A stretch of 64,000 bases of DNA from Prevotellaceae bacterium (GCA_015257125.1 JABZKU010000001.1:62001-126000); one strand, 5' to 3'. Shown: positions 9,042 to 17,342, counted from the stretch's first letter. A program made the numbers and translations. Notes: generated from the letters alone by a model not told the origin.

Positions 9042-9143
9042 AAGAATATGGGGATGCATGTAAAAGCTCTCCAAAGGAGCCTTCGAGAAAAGATACGGAA
9101 AGGTAAGATTAAAACTAAAACATATAATGGCAGACTTGAATAA
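9042..9143 (+). pseudogene. toxin-tip 3' stub, first copy
   Basis: The frame reads VKALQRSLREKIRKGKIKT… and stops at 9141-9143, 17 nt inside the immunity gene. A longer version of the same strongly basic C-terminus precedes the second copy of the gene at 13524-13709. Conservation of this tail in both copies supports it as the real end of the cognate toxin. Confidence 0.5.
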
Positions 9144-10040
9144 ATACTGGGCGTTAAAAGAGATAACAGAGAGATGTGCACCTGTCTCTATTTATGAGTG
9201 TGTTTTACATACAGCATTCTACGAAAAAGATCCTTGGAGCCTACGTCCAACTGATCATGGCCCTTGGAGAAGAGGAAAATGGGAACGAGTGGAATTCCCC
9301 GAAGAGCTTTGGTTGATTAGTCCTGACAGGAAGTATAAGTTTGATTTAAGAGAGTACTATGATTGGTTCGTTGTCTCTGAACGATTTCTTTCTCTTTTGC
9401 TCTCAATGGAGGTTCAACCTTTCGTTTACAGGGAGGTATTCATAGTAAACAAGAAGAAGCAGTCTATTATTGAGAGTAAATACTACTTCATAAAGTTCTA
9501 CCTCAAGACAGACGACCTTATTGACAAAGAAAAGTCTGTACTACAGCTAGAGAAGACTGGGTGGGTAAAGCGTATAGAACGTCTCTGCATTAGAGAAGAT
9601 GTCACTTGGGAAGCCTTTGTCATATCACCTAGTCCTATATCGTTCACTTTGTTTGTTTCTGAGGAATTTCGTCAAAGATGCAAGGGAATGAAACTCATAG
9701 GAATAGAATTCTCCCCTTCAGAAGAAGCTGGACTTAATAGGTTTAGTTTTAAATAGATTTGTGTCCTCTCGTAGAAGTCATCATAGTCTATACGAACCTC
9801 TCCTCACGTTCGCTTATGCCCCGTGGTTGCAGTACCCCTGATCGAGGCTATTTTGATAGCGTAAGCACTTTGTTGGATGCTGAATGTAGTAAGTCCGTTT
9901 TCTGTTAGTACGTAAGTTGCGTAAGAAAGGACTTAGCCTACCACATAACCGAGAAAGAGATAAAATATCAAGTAGGATACAAAGGAAAGAAGCCCTAATT
10001 AAAAAAAATATGAAGGAGCATATTATATTATTTCCTAGTG
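9054..10040 (+). repeat. 0.99-kb direct repeat, copy 1
   Basis: Aligns with 13620-14608 at an offset of 4566. It contains the toxin stub end, the 209-residue immunity gene, the spacer and the first codons of the next immunity gene. The coding part looks identical, and differences build up in the downstream 250 bp. Confidence 0.9.
9127..9756 (+). CDS. immunity-like protein, Imm11/Imm43-type (copy 1 of an identical pair)
   Basis: A 209-residue protein with the Ser-led helix WFVVSERFLSLLLSMEVQPF, a strand pair around KYYFIKFYLKTDDLI, and the end FVSEEFRQRCKGMKLIGIEF. This matches the element order of Imm11/Imm43-type immunity proteins. The sequence is the same as that of the gene at 13693-14322. 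It overlaps the toxin stub by 17 nt, which points to a translationally coupled toxin-immunity pair of which only the immunity gene is intact. Confidence 0.62.
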   Translation: MADLNKYWALKEITERCAPVSIYECVLHTAFYEKDPWSLRPTDHGPWRRGKWERVEFPEELWLISPDRKYKFDLREYYDWFVVSERFLSLLLSMEVQPFVYREVFIVNKKKQSIIESKYYFIKFYLKTDDLIDKEKSVLQLEKTGWVKRIERLCIREDVTWEAFVISPSPISFTLFVSEEFRQRCKGMKLIGIEFSPSEEAGLNRFSFK

Positions 10041-10483
10041 AAATATCAAACCTAACAAACCTAGAAATTAATCTGCAGGCTGTAGGAGTTAGGTTGAGCG
10101 AGATAGTAGATAAACTTGCGGAAGAACTTGATATGGGAGGAAGATCTTTGATTATTGCCGTTATGACTAGAGCCTCGGATAGGGTTGGGGTTACTAAACG
10201 CTCTTTTCGCTGGGGAGAGCGGTATCGCTTATTTATCTCAATCCCCATTCCTAGTCATAAACAAACTAGATGGGGACTTCGAAAAGTAGAGTGGTCTTTA
10301 TGGAATCCGATATCAGACAATAGGCACTTTTATTTTGTAGAAGAGGTAGATTACTCAAGTTATAATACAATAGAGGACTACGTTGTTGACGCAGCGACAA
10401 AAGCACTAATTCTACTTTTTACCAAAGGTGTAACATGTGGTGGGCATCGGATTAAATTCAGCAAATGCACTATTAACAAGTAA
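10010..10483 (+). CDS. Imm39-like immunity protein (tentative)
   Basis: I start the gene at ATG 10010 (MKEHIILFPSEISN…), because the second repeat copy preserves this ATG; the frame is open further upstream to 9917. The 157-residue product has a segment around SLIIAVMTRASDRVGVTKRS and an end FTKGVTCGGHRIKFSK that resemble what I recall of Imm39 proteins, but this is from memory. The region between the 209-residue gene and this start carries no clear separate stub. Confidence 0.5.
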   Translation: MKEHIILFPSEISNLTNLEINLQAVGVRLSEIVDKLAEELDMGGRSLIIAVMTRASDRVGVTKRSFRWGERYRLFISIPIPSHKQTRWGLRKVEWSLWNPISDNRHFYFVEEVDYSSYNTIEDYVVDAATKALILLFTKGVTCGGHRIKFSKCTINK

Positions 10484-10559
10484 TAGAGTTGGCAAGGTTA
10501 TAAATCTACCAACTTTGGATGAAATAAAGTTTAATGATAAAGGATATAAAAAGCAATAA
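10434..10559 (+). pseudogene. toxin-tip 3' stub
   Basis: Open from 10434 in a frame different from the gene above, reading …VGKVINLPTLDEIKFNDKGY… and ending at TAA 10557-10559, which shares one base with the ATG at 10559. The part beyond 10483 is outside any other gene and is clearly protein-like. Confidence 0.4.
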
Positions 10560-11239
10560 TGACTCACGATGAAATAATTTCTAACTTATTTGCCGAGTAC
10601 GATAAAGTATCAAAAAAGCGTGTCGTAGAATTATTCTTATCCAGTTTATCTACTCGGAAACTGTTATGGCGAATAGGATTACCTATTATTGCCATTATGA
10701 GAACATTCCCAAATCATCTATTTTGTGTTGCCAACAACTCAGTCTCCTCTAACATCTCACCTTGTCAAGTTTGTGGAGATTTTCAATGTCTTTATGAGAC
10801 TGAAGAAGATATCTGTGAGTTTCTTGATGGTGGTGGAGTGCTAGCTCATTCTATCGGAGACTACTATTACGGATTGAAAGCAATAAACAGCCTACCCTCT
10901 TCCTCTCCGCAGGAGGTTGATATAGGGATTTTCCACAAAATCATAGCTTGTCTCAAGCACTCTTCAGGTAGTATCCGTACCGTGCAAAGGGAACTGAAAA
11001 ATATTCCAAAATTCAAGAGCAATGTAGAAGAACGACGCCTACTTTTAGAAACCTTAGGGTATTGTGGCGTATTGTGCCCCCTTGAACATACTTCTCCCTA
11101 TAGTCACTATGTCCGCCTTAATAATGCTCCTCGCACCAGCCATTCATCAGACTGGAACTACCCTGCAGATTTTTGGAAAGGTCGAGATGGAGTTAATATT
11201 GAAGCTCTTAATTTTTGGTTTAGGGATTATCTCTTGTAG
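10559..11239 (+). CDS. hypothetical immunity-like protein with Cys motif
   Basis: A 226-residue protein without recognised family. It contains a CQVCGDFQC cluster near residue 70 that could bind zinc, and ends in SSDWNYPADFWKGRDGVNIE…FWFRDYLL. The 1-nt overlap with the upstream stub and position among immunity genes suggest an immunity function, but the Cys cluster is unusual for one. Confidence 0.5.
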   Translation: MTHDEIISNLFAEYDKVSKKRVVELFLSSLSTRKLLWRIGLPIIAIMRTFPNHLFCVANNSVSSNISPCQVCGDFQCLYETEEDICEFLDGGGVLAHSIGDYYYGLKAINSLPSSSPQEVDIGIFHKIIACLKHSSGSIRTVQRELKNIPKFKSNVEERRLLLETLGYCGVLCPLEHTSPYSHYVRLNNAPRTSHSSDWNYPADFWKGRDGVNIEALNFWFRDYLL

Positions 11240-11292
11240 GTTTCATTGCAAGAAACGGAGAGAGGGGCTTAGTCGTTTTAGGAGATTGCATC

Positions 11293-11349
11293 ATCCCCTT
11301 CCTCTTTCAGGGGCAGCACTACGAGCTTGACCTCAGGACTTGGGTCTTT
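11293..11349 (+). pseudogene. Rhs core fragment
   Basis: Translates as IPFLFQGQHYELDLRTWVF, the 'PFLFQGQYYD' block at the start of the Rhs-associated core, cut off after 19 codons. The Q-H-Y-x-L-D-x-R-T-W part recurs in the fragment at 17932-18279, so two different Rhs blocks appear joined here. Confidence 0.65.
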
Positions 11350-11417
11350 CTGCTAATACATATAGAGTTCGCCACAGCTGGAATTACAGGCATTCAAAAC
11401 GAACATATAATCCATAA
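11343..11417 (+). pseudogene. toxin-tip 3' stub
   Basis: In a different frame from the Rhs piece, the sequence reads NTYRVRHSWNYRHSKRTYNP and stops 7 nt before the next immunity start. It is strongly basic and His/Tyr-rich, like nuclease C-termini. It is too short for a family call. Confidence 0.35.
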
Positions 11418-11424
11418 AAGTACA

Positions 11425-12024
11425 ATGTATATCACAGCCTTTAGATGCACTATAGATGCTATCCAGAAAGCCTTGTTGGGTGTGATGAGTAAGACAGACC
11501 ATTCTAATGGATGTCAAAGGATGCTATCTCTTGATCCTCGATGTGAGGAGCTATCTCTTTCTAATTTACAGTCACTATTATCACGTAAAGAGTATGTCTC
11601 TCCCAATAGCTATACAGCATTCTTCTATAGACCTCTGAATGCTCCTGATTTTGTATGTATGAGAACACCCCTTGAAGATGGTTGGCAGACGCTCTTCAAT
11701 GTACTATCTTTGGAGTTGGCAGTAGAATCTTACAGAATATCTGCATCAAGTGGTAGGGATGATTTTTATTGCTTTCAGTCTTATCAGCAAGGCAAAGAAC
11801 GTGTTGTCTATCTGATGAAGGATACTAAATGGATTTTCTATGAAAAAGGCGAAAGGCTTGCATGGGAACAAAGTGATATGTACGCCAAACGGCGAATAAG
11901 AGACCGATTAAACGAGCCTATGCTGCTGGATTACTTGTTGCAGGTCGGGCTTAATGCTCGTGATAGCTTGTTCTATCATTCCGAGGATAATATTTTGGTG
12001 TTTTATTATACTTGGGAAAGTTAG
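11425..12024 (+). CDS. hypothetical immunity-like protein
   Basis: A 199-residue cytoplasmic protein with no recognised family. Features are a SLDPRCEELSLSNLQSLLSR segment, FYRPLNAPDFVCMRTPLEDGW, and a tyrosine-rich end. Position after an Rhs fragment and a toxin stub suggests an immunity role. Confidence 0.5.
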   Translation: MYITAFRCTIDAIQKALLGVMSKTDHSNGCQRMLSLDPRCEELSLSNLQSLLSRKEYVSPNSYTAFFYRPLNAPDFVCMRTPLEDGWQTLFNVLSLELAVESYRISASSGRDDFYCFQSYQQGKERVVYLMKDTKWIFYEKGERLAWEQSDMYAKRRIRDRLNEPMLLDYLLQVGLNARDSLFYHSEDNILVFYYTWES

Positions 12025-12140
12025 ATATAAAGGTAAAAAGTAGATATGGGAAGAATGTTATTGGGGGTTGAAATCTGCAACTGAGCCTATTCTTGGTAGC
12101 TTCATAGCTTAAACTCTAACTTTTAGTACGAGGGCTGACT

Positions 12141-12314
12141 CTTGAGGGCTATGTGTCGATACCCTTCCTCTATTAGGGTCAGTACTACGACTACGAAACG
12201 GGGCTGGCCTACAACAGATTCCGGTACTACGACCCTGGGCTGGGCAGATACATCTCTGAGGATCCGATAGAACTTAATAGCTCAAATATTGCTTTACATG
12301 CATATTCTGAATAA
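12141..12314 (+). pseudogene. RHS-repeat-associated core fragment with an internal TAG
   Basis: The frame reads …VSIPFLY-stop-GQYYDYETGLAYNRFRYYD then PGLGRYISEDPIEL. This is the canonical Rhs core. The TAG at 12174-12176 sits where the same block at 11293 has CAG (Gln), so a single C-to-T change breaks the frame. The fragment ends at TAA 12312-12314, directly against the ATG of the next gene; no toxin tip remains beyond the core. Confidence 0.85.
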
Positions 12315-13001
12315 ATGAAACAGTTGAAAAAATGGTTGAAATATGCGGTCTTCTATATGGAGACGAGAAAGGGCATTTTCATCTTGGGACAGTTGTTGAA
12401 CTTCCCCTATATCCGGTTCTATGAGGAGTTTACAGATGATCCTCAAGCACCGTTATCCGGTGAACTTAGGAATAAAAATATTCTATTTACTGTTGAGGCC
12501 TTATCCAGGGTCTTAAGGCTGGGAAATTTTATTTATCGCAAGGATATAGATCCTGATAGAAGAGAAATAGATTCCAAGCTGTGGATTAGAAGTCTTGACG
12601 GATTTCGAGTGGTAAGGCTTTTTGAGGGCGAAAATATAGAATTGACTTTTCAAATAACAGGGAGGGAACCTGGAGGAATGCTTTTAGAGATAGACCCTTG
12701 GTGGCAACCAACAATGCAGGAACCTATCAGAAAAGGATATTATGGTATTTGTGATGATGTGCTTCTGTACAATATCCCAATAGAGGATTATAATCGGTAT
12801 GCTCGATGTGAAGTCCCCATGATGTACTCTTTCCCTCTACTGAATGAAAGATTATATCTGAACTATAAGGCTCAACATTATGTTGATCCTATCAAGGATT
12901 TGATGTTTGGTCGTCCTATCCCAAGTGAGTATAACGTCTTCTTTAGTCTATACGCCAATTTTACAGAGCACAAGGAGCAACTGCTCACACTTTATCTGTG
13001 A
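12315..13001 (+). CDS. hypothetical immunity-like protein
   Basis: A 228-residue protein beginning right after the stop of the Rhs core fragment. The N-terminus (KKWLKYAVFYMETRKGIFILGQLL) is basic and partly hydrophobic but not a clear signal peptide. No family is recognised. Its placement at the exact 3' end of an Rhs core makes an immunity function likely. Confidence 0.5.
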   Translation: MKQLKKWLKYAVFYMETRKGIFILGQLLNFPYIRFYEEFTDDPQAPLSGELRNKNILFTVEALSRVLRLGNFIYRKDIDPDRREIDSKLWIRSLDGFRVVRLFEGENIELTFQITGREPGGMLLEIDPWWQPTMQEPIRKGYYGICDDVLLYNIPIEDYNRYARCEVPMMYSFPLLNERLYLNYKAQHYVDPIKDLMFGRPIPSEYNVFFSLYANFTEHKEQLLTLYL

Positions 13002-13164
13002 CGTCTTCCCGTGAGGAATATCGATGAAATCTCGGGGAAGATTGGGTCATATCAGGAGAAGTGTGTACTTTCGTAGATGACGATGGTTCGTTATAGTAAT
13101 CCTGACTTAGCCGATGTTCCATTCGCTCACTTCAGAGTAGCCTAGGAGCACAGCTGAGCTATGA

Positions 13165-13557
13165 AGCAATGAGTATGGTGAGCTTATTTGTTTCAAAGCA
13201 AACGAAGCAGAGACGAATGCACGATTCACAAGTGAGCACCGGTATGATAGTCTAGGCTTTGAGCTGGAGCGTCTCTTACCGGGAGGTGTTAGTCAGAGCT
13301 TTGCCTATGACAACATCGGACGTTTGGTCAATAGCAAGACCCGACGCTCTGCGGAGCAACGACGCTCTCGCCACTACAACTGGGGCAGTGCCGATAGGCT
13401 TCTCTCTATAGAGGATGACCGCTACGGACTTACTCAGTATAGCTACAGCCCCTCGGGTGAGCTGACGATGGCGACTTATGCCGATGGCACGAAGGAGTAT
13501 CGTCTCTCCGACAAGGTGGGTAATCTGTACATAAAAAATATACAGATATGGTTATAG
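13165..13557 (+). pseudogene. Rhs/YD-repeat fragment
   Basis: After a stop at 13162 the frame gives typical YD repeats: FAYDNIGRLVNSKTRR, HYNWGSADRLLSIEDDRYGL, YSYSPSGELTMATYADGT and KEYRLSDKVGNLY, then it runs into unrelated sequence and stops at 13557. No start codon is plausible. It corresponds to the region just N-terminal of the fragment at 8921. Confidence 0.85.
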
Positions 13558-13709
13558 GAAAACTCAATCATATAAAGGAGAGATTTGATACAGGGAAAAT
13601 ATCTCAAGAGGAGGCTGTAATGCAGGTAAAAGCTCTCCAAAGGAGCCTTCGAAAAAAGATACGGAAAGGTAAGATTAAAACTAAAACATATAATGGCAGA
13701 CTTGAATAA
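13524..13709 (+). pseudogene. toxin-tip 3' stub, second and longer copy
   Basis: In a frame different from the Rhs piece, codons from 13524 read KKYTDMVIGKLNHIKERFDT, then GKISQEEAVMQVKALQRSLR and a lysine-rich tail, ending at 13707-13709. It overlaps the immunity gene by 17 nt. The repeat shared with copy 1 starts at 13620, inside the stub, so this copy keeps about 30 more toxin codons. Confidence 0.55.
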
Positions 13710-14608
13710 ATACTGGGCGTTAAAAGAGATAACAGAGAGATGTGCACCTGTCTCTATTTATGAGTGTGTTTTACATACAGCATTCTACGAAAAAGATCCT
13801 TGGAGCCTACGTCCAACTGATCATGGCCCTTGGAGAAGAGGAAAATGGGAACGAGTGGAATTCCCCGAAGAGCTTTGGTTGATTAGTCCTGACAGGAAGT
13901 ATAAGTTTGATTTAAGAGAGTACTATGATTGGTTCGTTGTCTCTGAACGATTTCTTTCTCTTTTGCTCTCAATGGAGGTTCAACCTTTCGTTTACAGGGA
14001 GGTATTCATAGTAAACAAGAAGAAGCAGTCTATTATTGAGAGTAAATACTACTTCATAAAGTTCTACCTCAAGACAGACGACCTTATTGACAAAGAAAAG
14101 TCTGTACTACAGCTAGAGAAGACTGGGTGGGTAAAGCGTATAGAACGTCTCTGCATTAGAGAAGATGTCACTTGGGAAGCCTTTGTCATATCACCTAGTC
14201 CTATATCGTTCACTTTGTTTGTTTCTGAGGAATTTCGTCAAAGATGCAAGGGAATGAAACTCATAGGAATAGAATTCTCCCCTTCAGAAGAAGCTGGACT
14301 TAATAGGTTTAGTTTTAAATAGATTTGTGTCCTCTCGTAGAAGTCATCATAGTCTATACGAACCTCTCCTCACGTTCGCTTATGCCCCGTGGTTGCAGTA
14401 CCCCCGATCGAGGCTATTTTGATAGTGTAAGCACTAAGTTAGAGTTGAGTGTAGTAAGCCTGTTTTCAGTTAGTACGTAAGTTACGTAAGAAGGGACTTA
14501 GCCTACCACATAACCGAGAAAGAGATAAAATATCAAGTAGGATACAAGGGAAAGAAACCCTAAATAAAAAAGTTATGAAGGAGCATATTGAGATATCATT
14601 TCCTAGTG
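13620..14608 (+). repeat. 0.99-kb direct repeat, copy 2
   Basis: Copy of 9054-10040 (offset 4566). It ends inside the first codons of the second immunity gene, where it joins unrelated sequence. Confidence 0.9.
13693..14322 (+). CDS. immunity-like protein, Imm11/Imm43-type (copy 2 of an identical pair)
   Basis: Encodes the same 209 residues as 9127-9756, and I found no base differences in the coding part. It has the same 17-nt overlap with a basic toxin tail. Two identical immunity genes 4.6 kb apart next to diverging flanks suggest recent duplication or gene conversion. Confidence 0.62.
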   Translation: MADLNKYWALKEITERCAPVSIYECVLHTAFYEKDPWSLRPTDHGPWRRGKWERVEFPEELWLISPDRKYKFDLREYYDWFVVSERFLSLLLSMEVQPFVYREVFIVNKKKQSIIESKYYFIKFYLKTDDLIDKEKSVLQLEKTGWVKRIERLCIREDVTWEAFVISPSPISFTLFVSEEFRQRCKGMKLIGIEFSPSEEAGLNRFSFK

Positions 14609-14656
14609 GTAATCAATAAGGCCAATGTAAATATCAAGCCAATTCTTAATAAGTAT
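14575..14656 (+). pseudogene. chimeric remnant of two immunity genes
   Basis: The first 14 codons (MKEHIEISFPSGNQ, stop at 14617-14619) begin like the gene at 10010. From GTG 14606-14608 onward the DNA instead matches 15824-15876, the 3' part of the gene at 15506. The two parents share only GTG at the junction, so this looks like a short-homology deletion scar. Confidence 0.7.
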
Positions 14657-14660
14657 AGAT

Positions 14661-15041
14661 ATGAATACTTTCATAAGATTTCTCATCACTGTATGGCTAT
14701 TGCTGGGGTTCATCTCATGCCATAGTCGCGAAGGAAATAAAAAGACATCAATGCAAAAGTTTCGGTCAAAAGTCCCAATAAGCTACCTACCAGGTGAGCT
14801 CGATACTCTCTATCAGCCTCTTTCTCGAGATAGCTTCATATTACAAGAATTGCACGATGAATTTAGGAATCCAACAGAGAGGCTATTCCCAATGGAGCAA
14901 CGAAAGGCACATAAGACATGGATTCTAGAATTCACTTGGAGAGAGAAAGCTGATAGTCTAATCACAGTATGGTATATAAGAGAAGCTGATACATTAAAAT
15001 GTCTCAGATATTTCAGGTACTCAGAATTCGCCCTTTTCTAA
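14661..15041 (+). CDS. small probable lipoprotein in the immunity island
   Basis: A 126-residue protein with an N-terminal hydrophobic segment (FIRFLITVWLLLGFISC) ending in Cys21 within a weak lipobox, so a membrane-anchored lipoprotein is likely. Some immunity proteins against periplasm-acting toxins are lipoproteins. No family is recognised. Confidence 0.5.
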   Translation: MNTFIRFLITVWLLLGFISCHSREGNKKTSMQKFRSKVPISYLPGELDTLYQPLSRDSFILQELHDEFRNPTERLFPMEQRKAHKTWILEFTWREKADSLITVWYIREADTLKCLRYFRYSEFALF

Positions 15042-15105
15042 TATAAAGACTCCTTAATCAGCCCCTTTAGGTTCGGGTCATTCTTGATTCGCTCAATCTC
15101 GCTAG

Positions 15106-15180
15106 CGACAAGGGTTGGGAAGTCCTGTCAAGAATAAGATTATAACTTCATTCCCCGAAGAACAATTTATAACCTCATAG
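15106..15180 (+). pseudogene. toxin-tip 3' stub
   Basis: The frame after a stop at 15103 reads GLGSPVKNKIITSFPEEQFI and stops one base before the ATG at 15182. 'K.IITSFP' resembles the final strand of several ribonuclease-type toxin domains, but the piece is too short to name. Confidence 0.4.
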
Positions 15181-15181
15181 T

Positions 15182-15490
15182 ATGGCTGTTTGTGTGTACC
15201 CTATGGAAGATCGGCGAGGGAAACATGAATTGTTTTGCTTGTCAGATAAGGAAGTCTTTTTGCTTTCAGAAGAGTGTCTTTACCCCTTATTTGGATGCCG
15301 AATTGACGATTATGGTAAAACGTTTTTGTATCCATGTCATATCCTAGCAATGCAGGATTTTCTCACTCAAAGGATAATAGACAAAGAGAAAGCATACTGT
15401 TATGACAGAGATTATGCGACCCTTCTTTCTTTGTGGAAAAGGTTCGCAAATATTTCCTCGGACATGAGTCTTTTCCTTCTTGGAGACTAA
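15182..15490 (+). CDS. hypothetical immunity-like protein
   Basis: A 102-residue protein with five cysteines (for example ELFCLSDKE, FGCRIDD, YPCHILAM), no signal peptide and no recognised family. It follows a toxin stub by one base and precedes another small gene by 15 nt. Confidence 0.45.
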   Translation: MAVCVYPMEDRRGKHELFCLSDKEVFLLSEECLYPLFGCRIDDYGKTFLYPCHILAMQDFLTQRIIDKEKAYCYDRDYATLLSLWKRFANISSDMSLFLLGD

Positions 15491-15505
15491 TTTAGATTAT
15501 TAGTT

Positions 15506-15928
15506 ATGTATTCGGTTCGCATTCAGAATGGAGCTATATGGAATAGTTTCTTTGATATTGGGACGCTGGCATCTGAAAATGAATATCTCTATATAGAAAG
15601 TCTATACATAGATTTATTGTTAGAGATTGCTCGTGAGATTGACGTTGCGTTCTTTGTTATAGCAGAATTTGAGAATTATGATTCGTCGCCTCTTAAGGAT
15701 GGGCAAAATATTAGCTTGGAAAAACTCCCTTTTGTAGCTAAATCTATCCTCAGAGATAAGTTTTGGTGCAAGTTAGTCAATGATAGCATGGAGATCCATT
15801 TTGGCTATGATTATATTATGTATGTGGTAATCAACAAGGCCAATGTAAATATCAAGCCAATTCTTAATGAGTATAGAGGAATACTTGTGATAGACGAGAT
15901 AATTTCACCATACCTGGCAAATAGTTAG
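15506..15928 (+). CDS. hypothetical immunity-like protein
   Basis: A 140-residue acidic protein with no recognised family. About 50 bp of its 3' region (15824-15876) also occurs, slightly diverged, at 14606-14656, so a second copy once existed nearby. Confidence 0.45.
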   Translation: MYSVRIQNGAIWNSFFDIGTLASENEYLYIESLYIDLLLEIAREIDVAFFVIAEFENYDSSPLKDGQNISLEKLPFVAKSILRDKFWCKLVNDSMEIHFGYDYIMYVVINKANVNIKPILNEYRGILVIDEIISPYLANS

Positions 15929-15932
15929 ATGA

Positions 15933-16196
15933 ATGGAAGCATTTGGATATAGTAACAATGGACGAAAACTCCTAACTCTGAGGGAGGTTACACTCCATTT
16001 ATCAAAAATGGAGCTAGATAGACTAATCGAGTTTCTTAAGATTGTTCGCTCCAGACATCAAGAAATTGCATTAGAGATCGGAGAGCAGGAAGAAGAGATA
16101 AATCCTGATGAACCACTAGGTTTTACTCACCTGAAAGACTGGATGAAAACCAATAAGGAGGATGTCGATTTAGTGATAAGCACTCATTTGTACTAA
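15933..16196 (+). CDS. small immunity-like protein (possibly Imm32-like)
   Basis: An 87-residue protein with a 'LREVTLHLSKMELDRLIEFL' strand-helix unit and an FTHLKDW segment near the end, reminiscent of Imm32-type proteins. The resemblance is from memory. It starts 4 nt after the upstream stop, so the two are probably translated from one transcript. Confidence 0.45.
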   Translation: MEAFGYSNNGRKLLTLREVTLHLSKMELDRLIEFLKIVRSRHQEIALEIGEQEEEINPDEPLGFTHLKDWMKTNKEDVDLVISTHLY

Positions 16197-16200
16197 TTTT

Positions 16201-16323
16201 GGAGCAACATGGCAAAGTACCTTTGATGATAATCTCGGAATTAAAGAGGCAATTAGCATAGACAATAGTGCTCAACTTGCAGGTCTTGAATGGGCAAATT
16301 TGATGGCAGAGGAGACTCCCTAA
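16201..16323 (+). pseudogene. unidentified 3' gene remnant
   Basis: A protein-like frame without a start (WQSTFDDNLGIKEAISIDNS…) ends at 16321-16323. It is not followed directly by an immunity gene, so it may be the end of a lost toxin whose partner was deleted. Confidence 0.3.
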
Positions 16324-16375
16324 ATCTTAAATCAGATAAAGGAGGTGGACCCTCTTCTCTCATCAGTCGTGTTAA

Positions 16376-16435
16376 GCATTTGCTCGCCATTGGGGCAAGG
16401 CTGACCAACTGCTCAAGACGGAGCAGTCGGTATGA
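16376..16435 (+). pseudogene. short Rhs fragment
   Basis: Reads AFARHWGKADQLLKTEQSV before a stop at 16433. This aligns with HYNWGSADRLLSIED in the larger fragment at 13165, so it is a diverged YD-repeat scrap of about 20 codons. Confidence 0.45.
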
Positions 16436-16523
16436 ACATTTGATGAGCATAACAGTATTAATAGGTAGAACAACAAGCAATACGGTAACAAGTGTAACTC
16501 ATGTGCCATTATGGAAACTATAA
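16431..16523 (+). pseudogene. possible toxin-tip stub overlapping the next gene
   Basis: In another frame the sequence reads YEHLMSITVLIGRTTSNTVT… and stops at 16521-16523, 13 nt inside the next gene. Support is positional. Confidence 0.25.
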
Positions 16524-17158
16524 TGCAGCAAATAAGAGAGGTCTTAGATGAACCGCTACTTCAAAAAGGTTTTGTGTATGATGAAGCAACTAGCTCATAT
16601 TCGAAAACTTGGGAGGGGCTTGAAAATGTGAATTATGGCTATTTCTTTAGGATTCGGAAGAAAGGCGGATATGCATATATGGATATATCCCTTCAGGTTA
16701 TGCATGAGGGAATACGTAGAATTTACAATGAGGCTAAAATCAAATGCTTTGATAGAGACAATTCTTTAACAGAAGCACAACAAAAAAGATTGATTAGAGA
16801 CCTTAAGAAAGGCAAGGCTATTACGGGGTTGTATCAGTTTACAAATATACAGGAGGAATACAAAGATGCAAGTTATTGGGTTTATCAGTGTATCCTAAGT
16901 GATCTATCAGAACTTCCCGGCTACGATCAGCAGCTATTATCTCTTTTTATGTTTGGAGAGCAGTGGGTCAGAAAACACGCCTCTTGGGATAGTCTAATTG
17001 CATGGACGGCAAAAGAAAATCATAATTACTTATCTGCCTTAGCGATTTTACATCACCTAGGGCGGGAGGAGGATTTTAATATATTGAAAAGAGAGGCGTA
17101 TGAATACTACATCAAGGAGAATCTTTCTACCTATTGCTTAGAAAGTATAAATATTTAA
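16511..17158 (+). CDS. hypothetical immunity-like protein
   Basis: A 215-residue protein. The start (MQQIREVLDEPLLQKGFVYDE) has the 'plL...GF' feel of DUF4304-type immunity proteins, and the middle is strand-rich, but I am not sure of the family. The C-terminal half is helical. No membrane segment is visible. Confidence 0.45.
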   Translation: METIMQQIREVLDEPLLQKGFVYDEATSSYSKTWEGLENVNYGYFFRIRKKGGYAYMDISLQVMHEGIRRIYNEAKIKCFDRDNSLTEAQQKRLIRDLKKGKAITGLYQFTNIQEEYKDASYWVYQCILSDLSELPGYDQQLLSLFMFGEQWVRKHASWDSLIAWTAKENHNYLSALAILHHLGREEDFNILKREAYEYYIKENLSTYCLESINI

Positions 17159-17217
17159 GTCTGCTTAACATGTCACGACCTCGTACGTATATAACCCTAC
17201 GGTACTTCTACAGAAGG

Positions 17218-17342
17218 CAACCTATGCTGATGGCAGAGAAGAGTATCGCCTGTCAGACAAGGTGGGTAACCTCTTCGATGCCCCCGAACGCGAGTACATC
17301 GAAAGGGGGTGTATCGAGAAGCCGGGAGAGTGGACCCCATAA
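17218..17342 (+). pseudogene. Rhs/YD-repeat fragment
   Basis: Reads ATYADGREEYRLSDKVGNLF then DAPEREY, equivalent to ATYADGTKEYRLSDKVGNLY at 13460-13534 but extending further into the usual 'VGNLF..PER' Rhs stretch. It stops at 17340-17342 with no start. Confidence 0.8.

Noticed and set aside
15038..15127. Minus-strand fragment reading QDFPTLVASEIERIKNDPN…
   Set aside because: Protein-like, but only 29 codons, without start or neighbours on that strand; the plus strand carries the toxin stub pattern.
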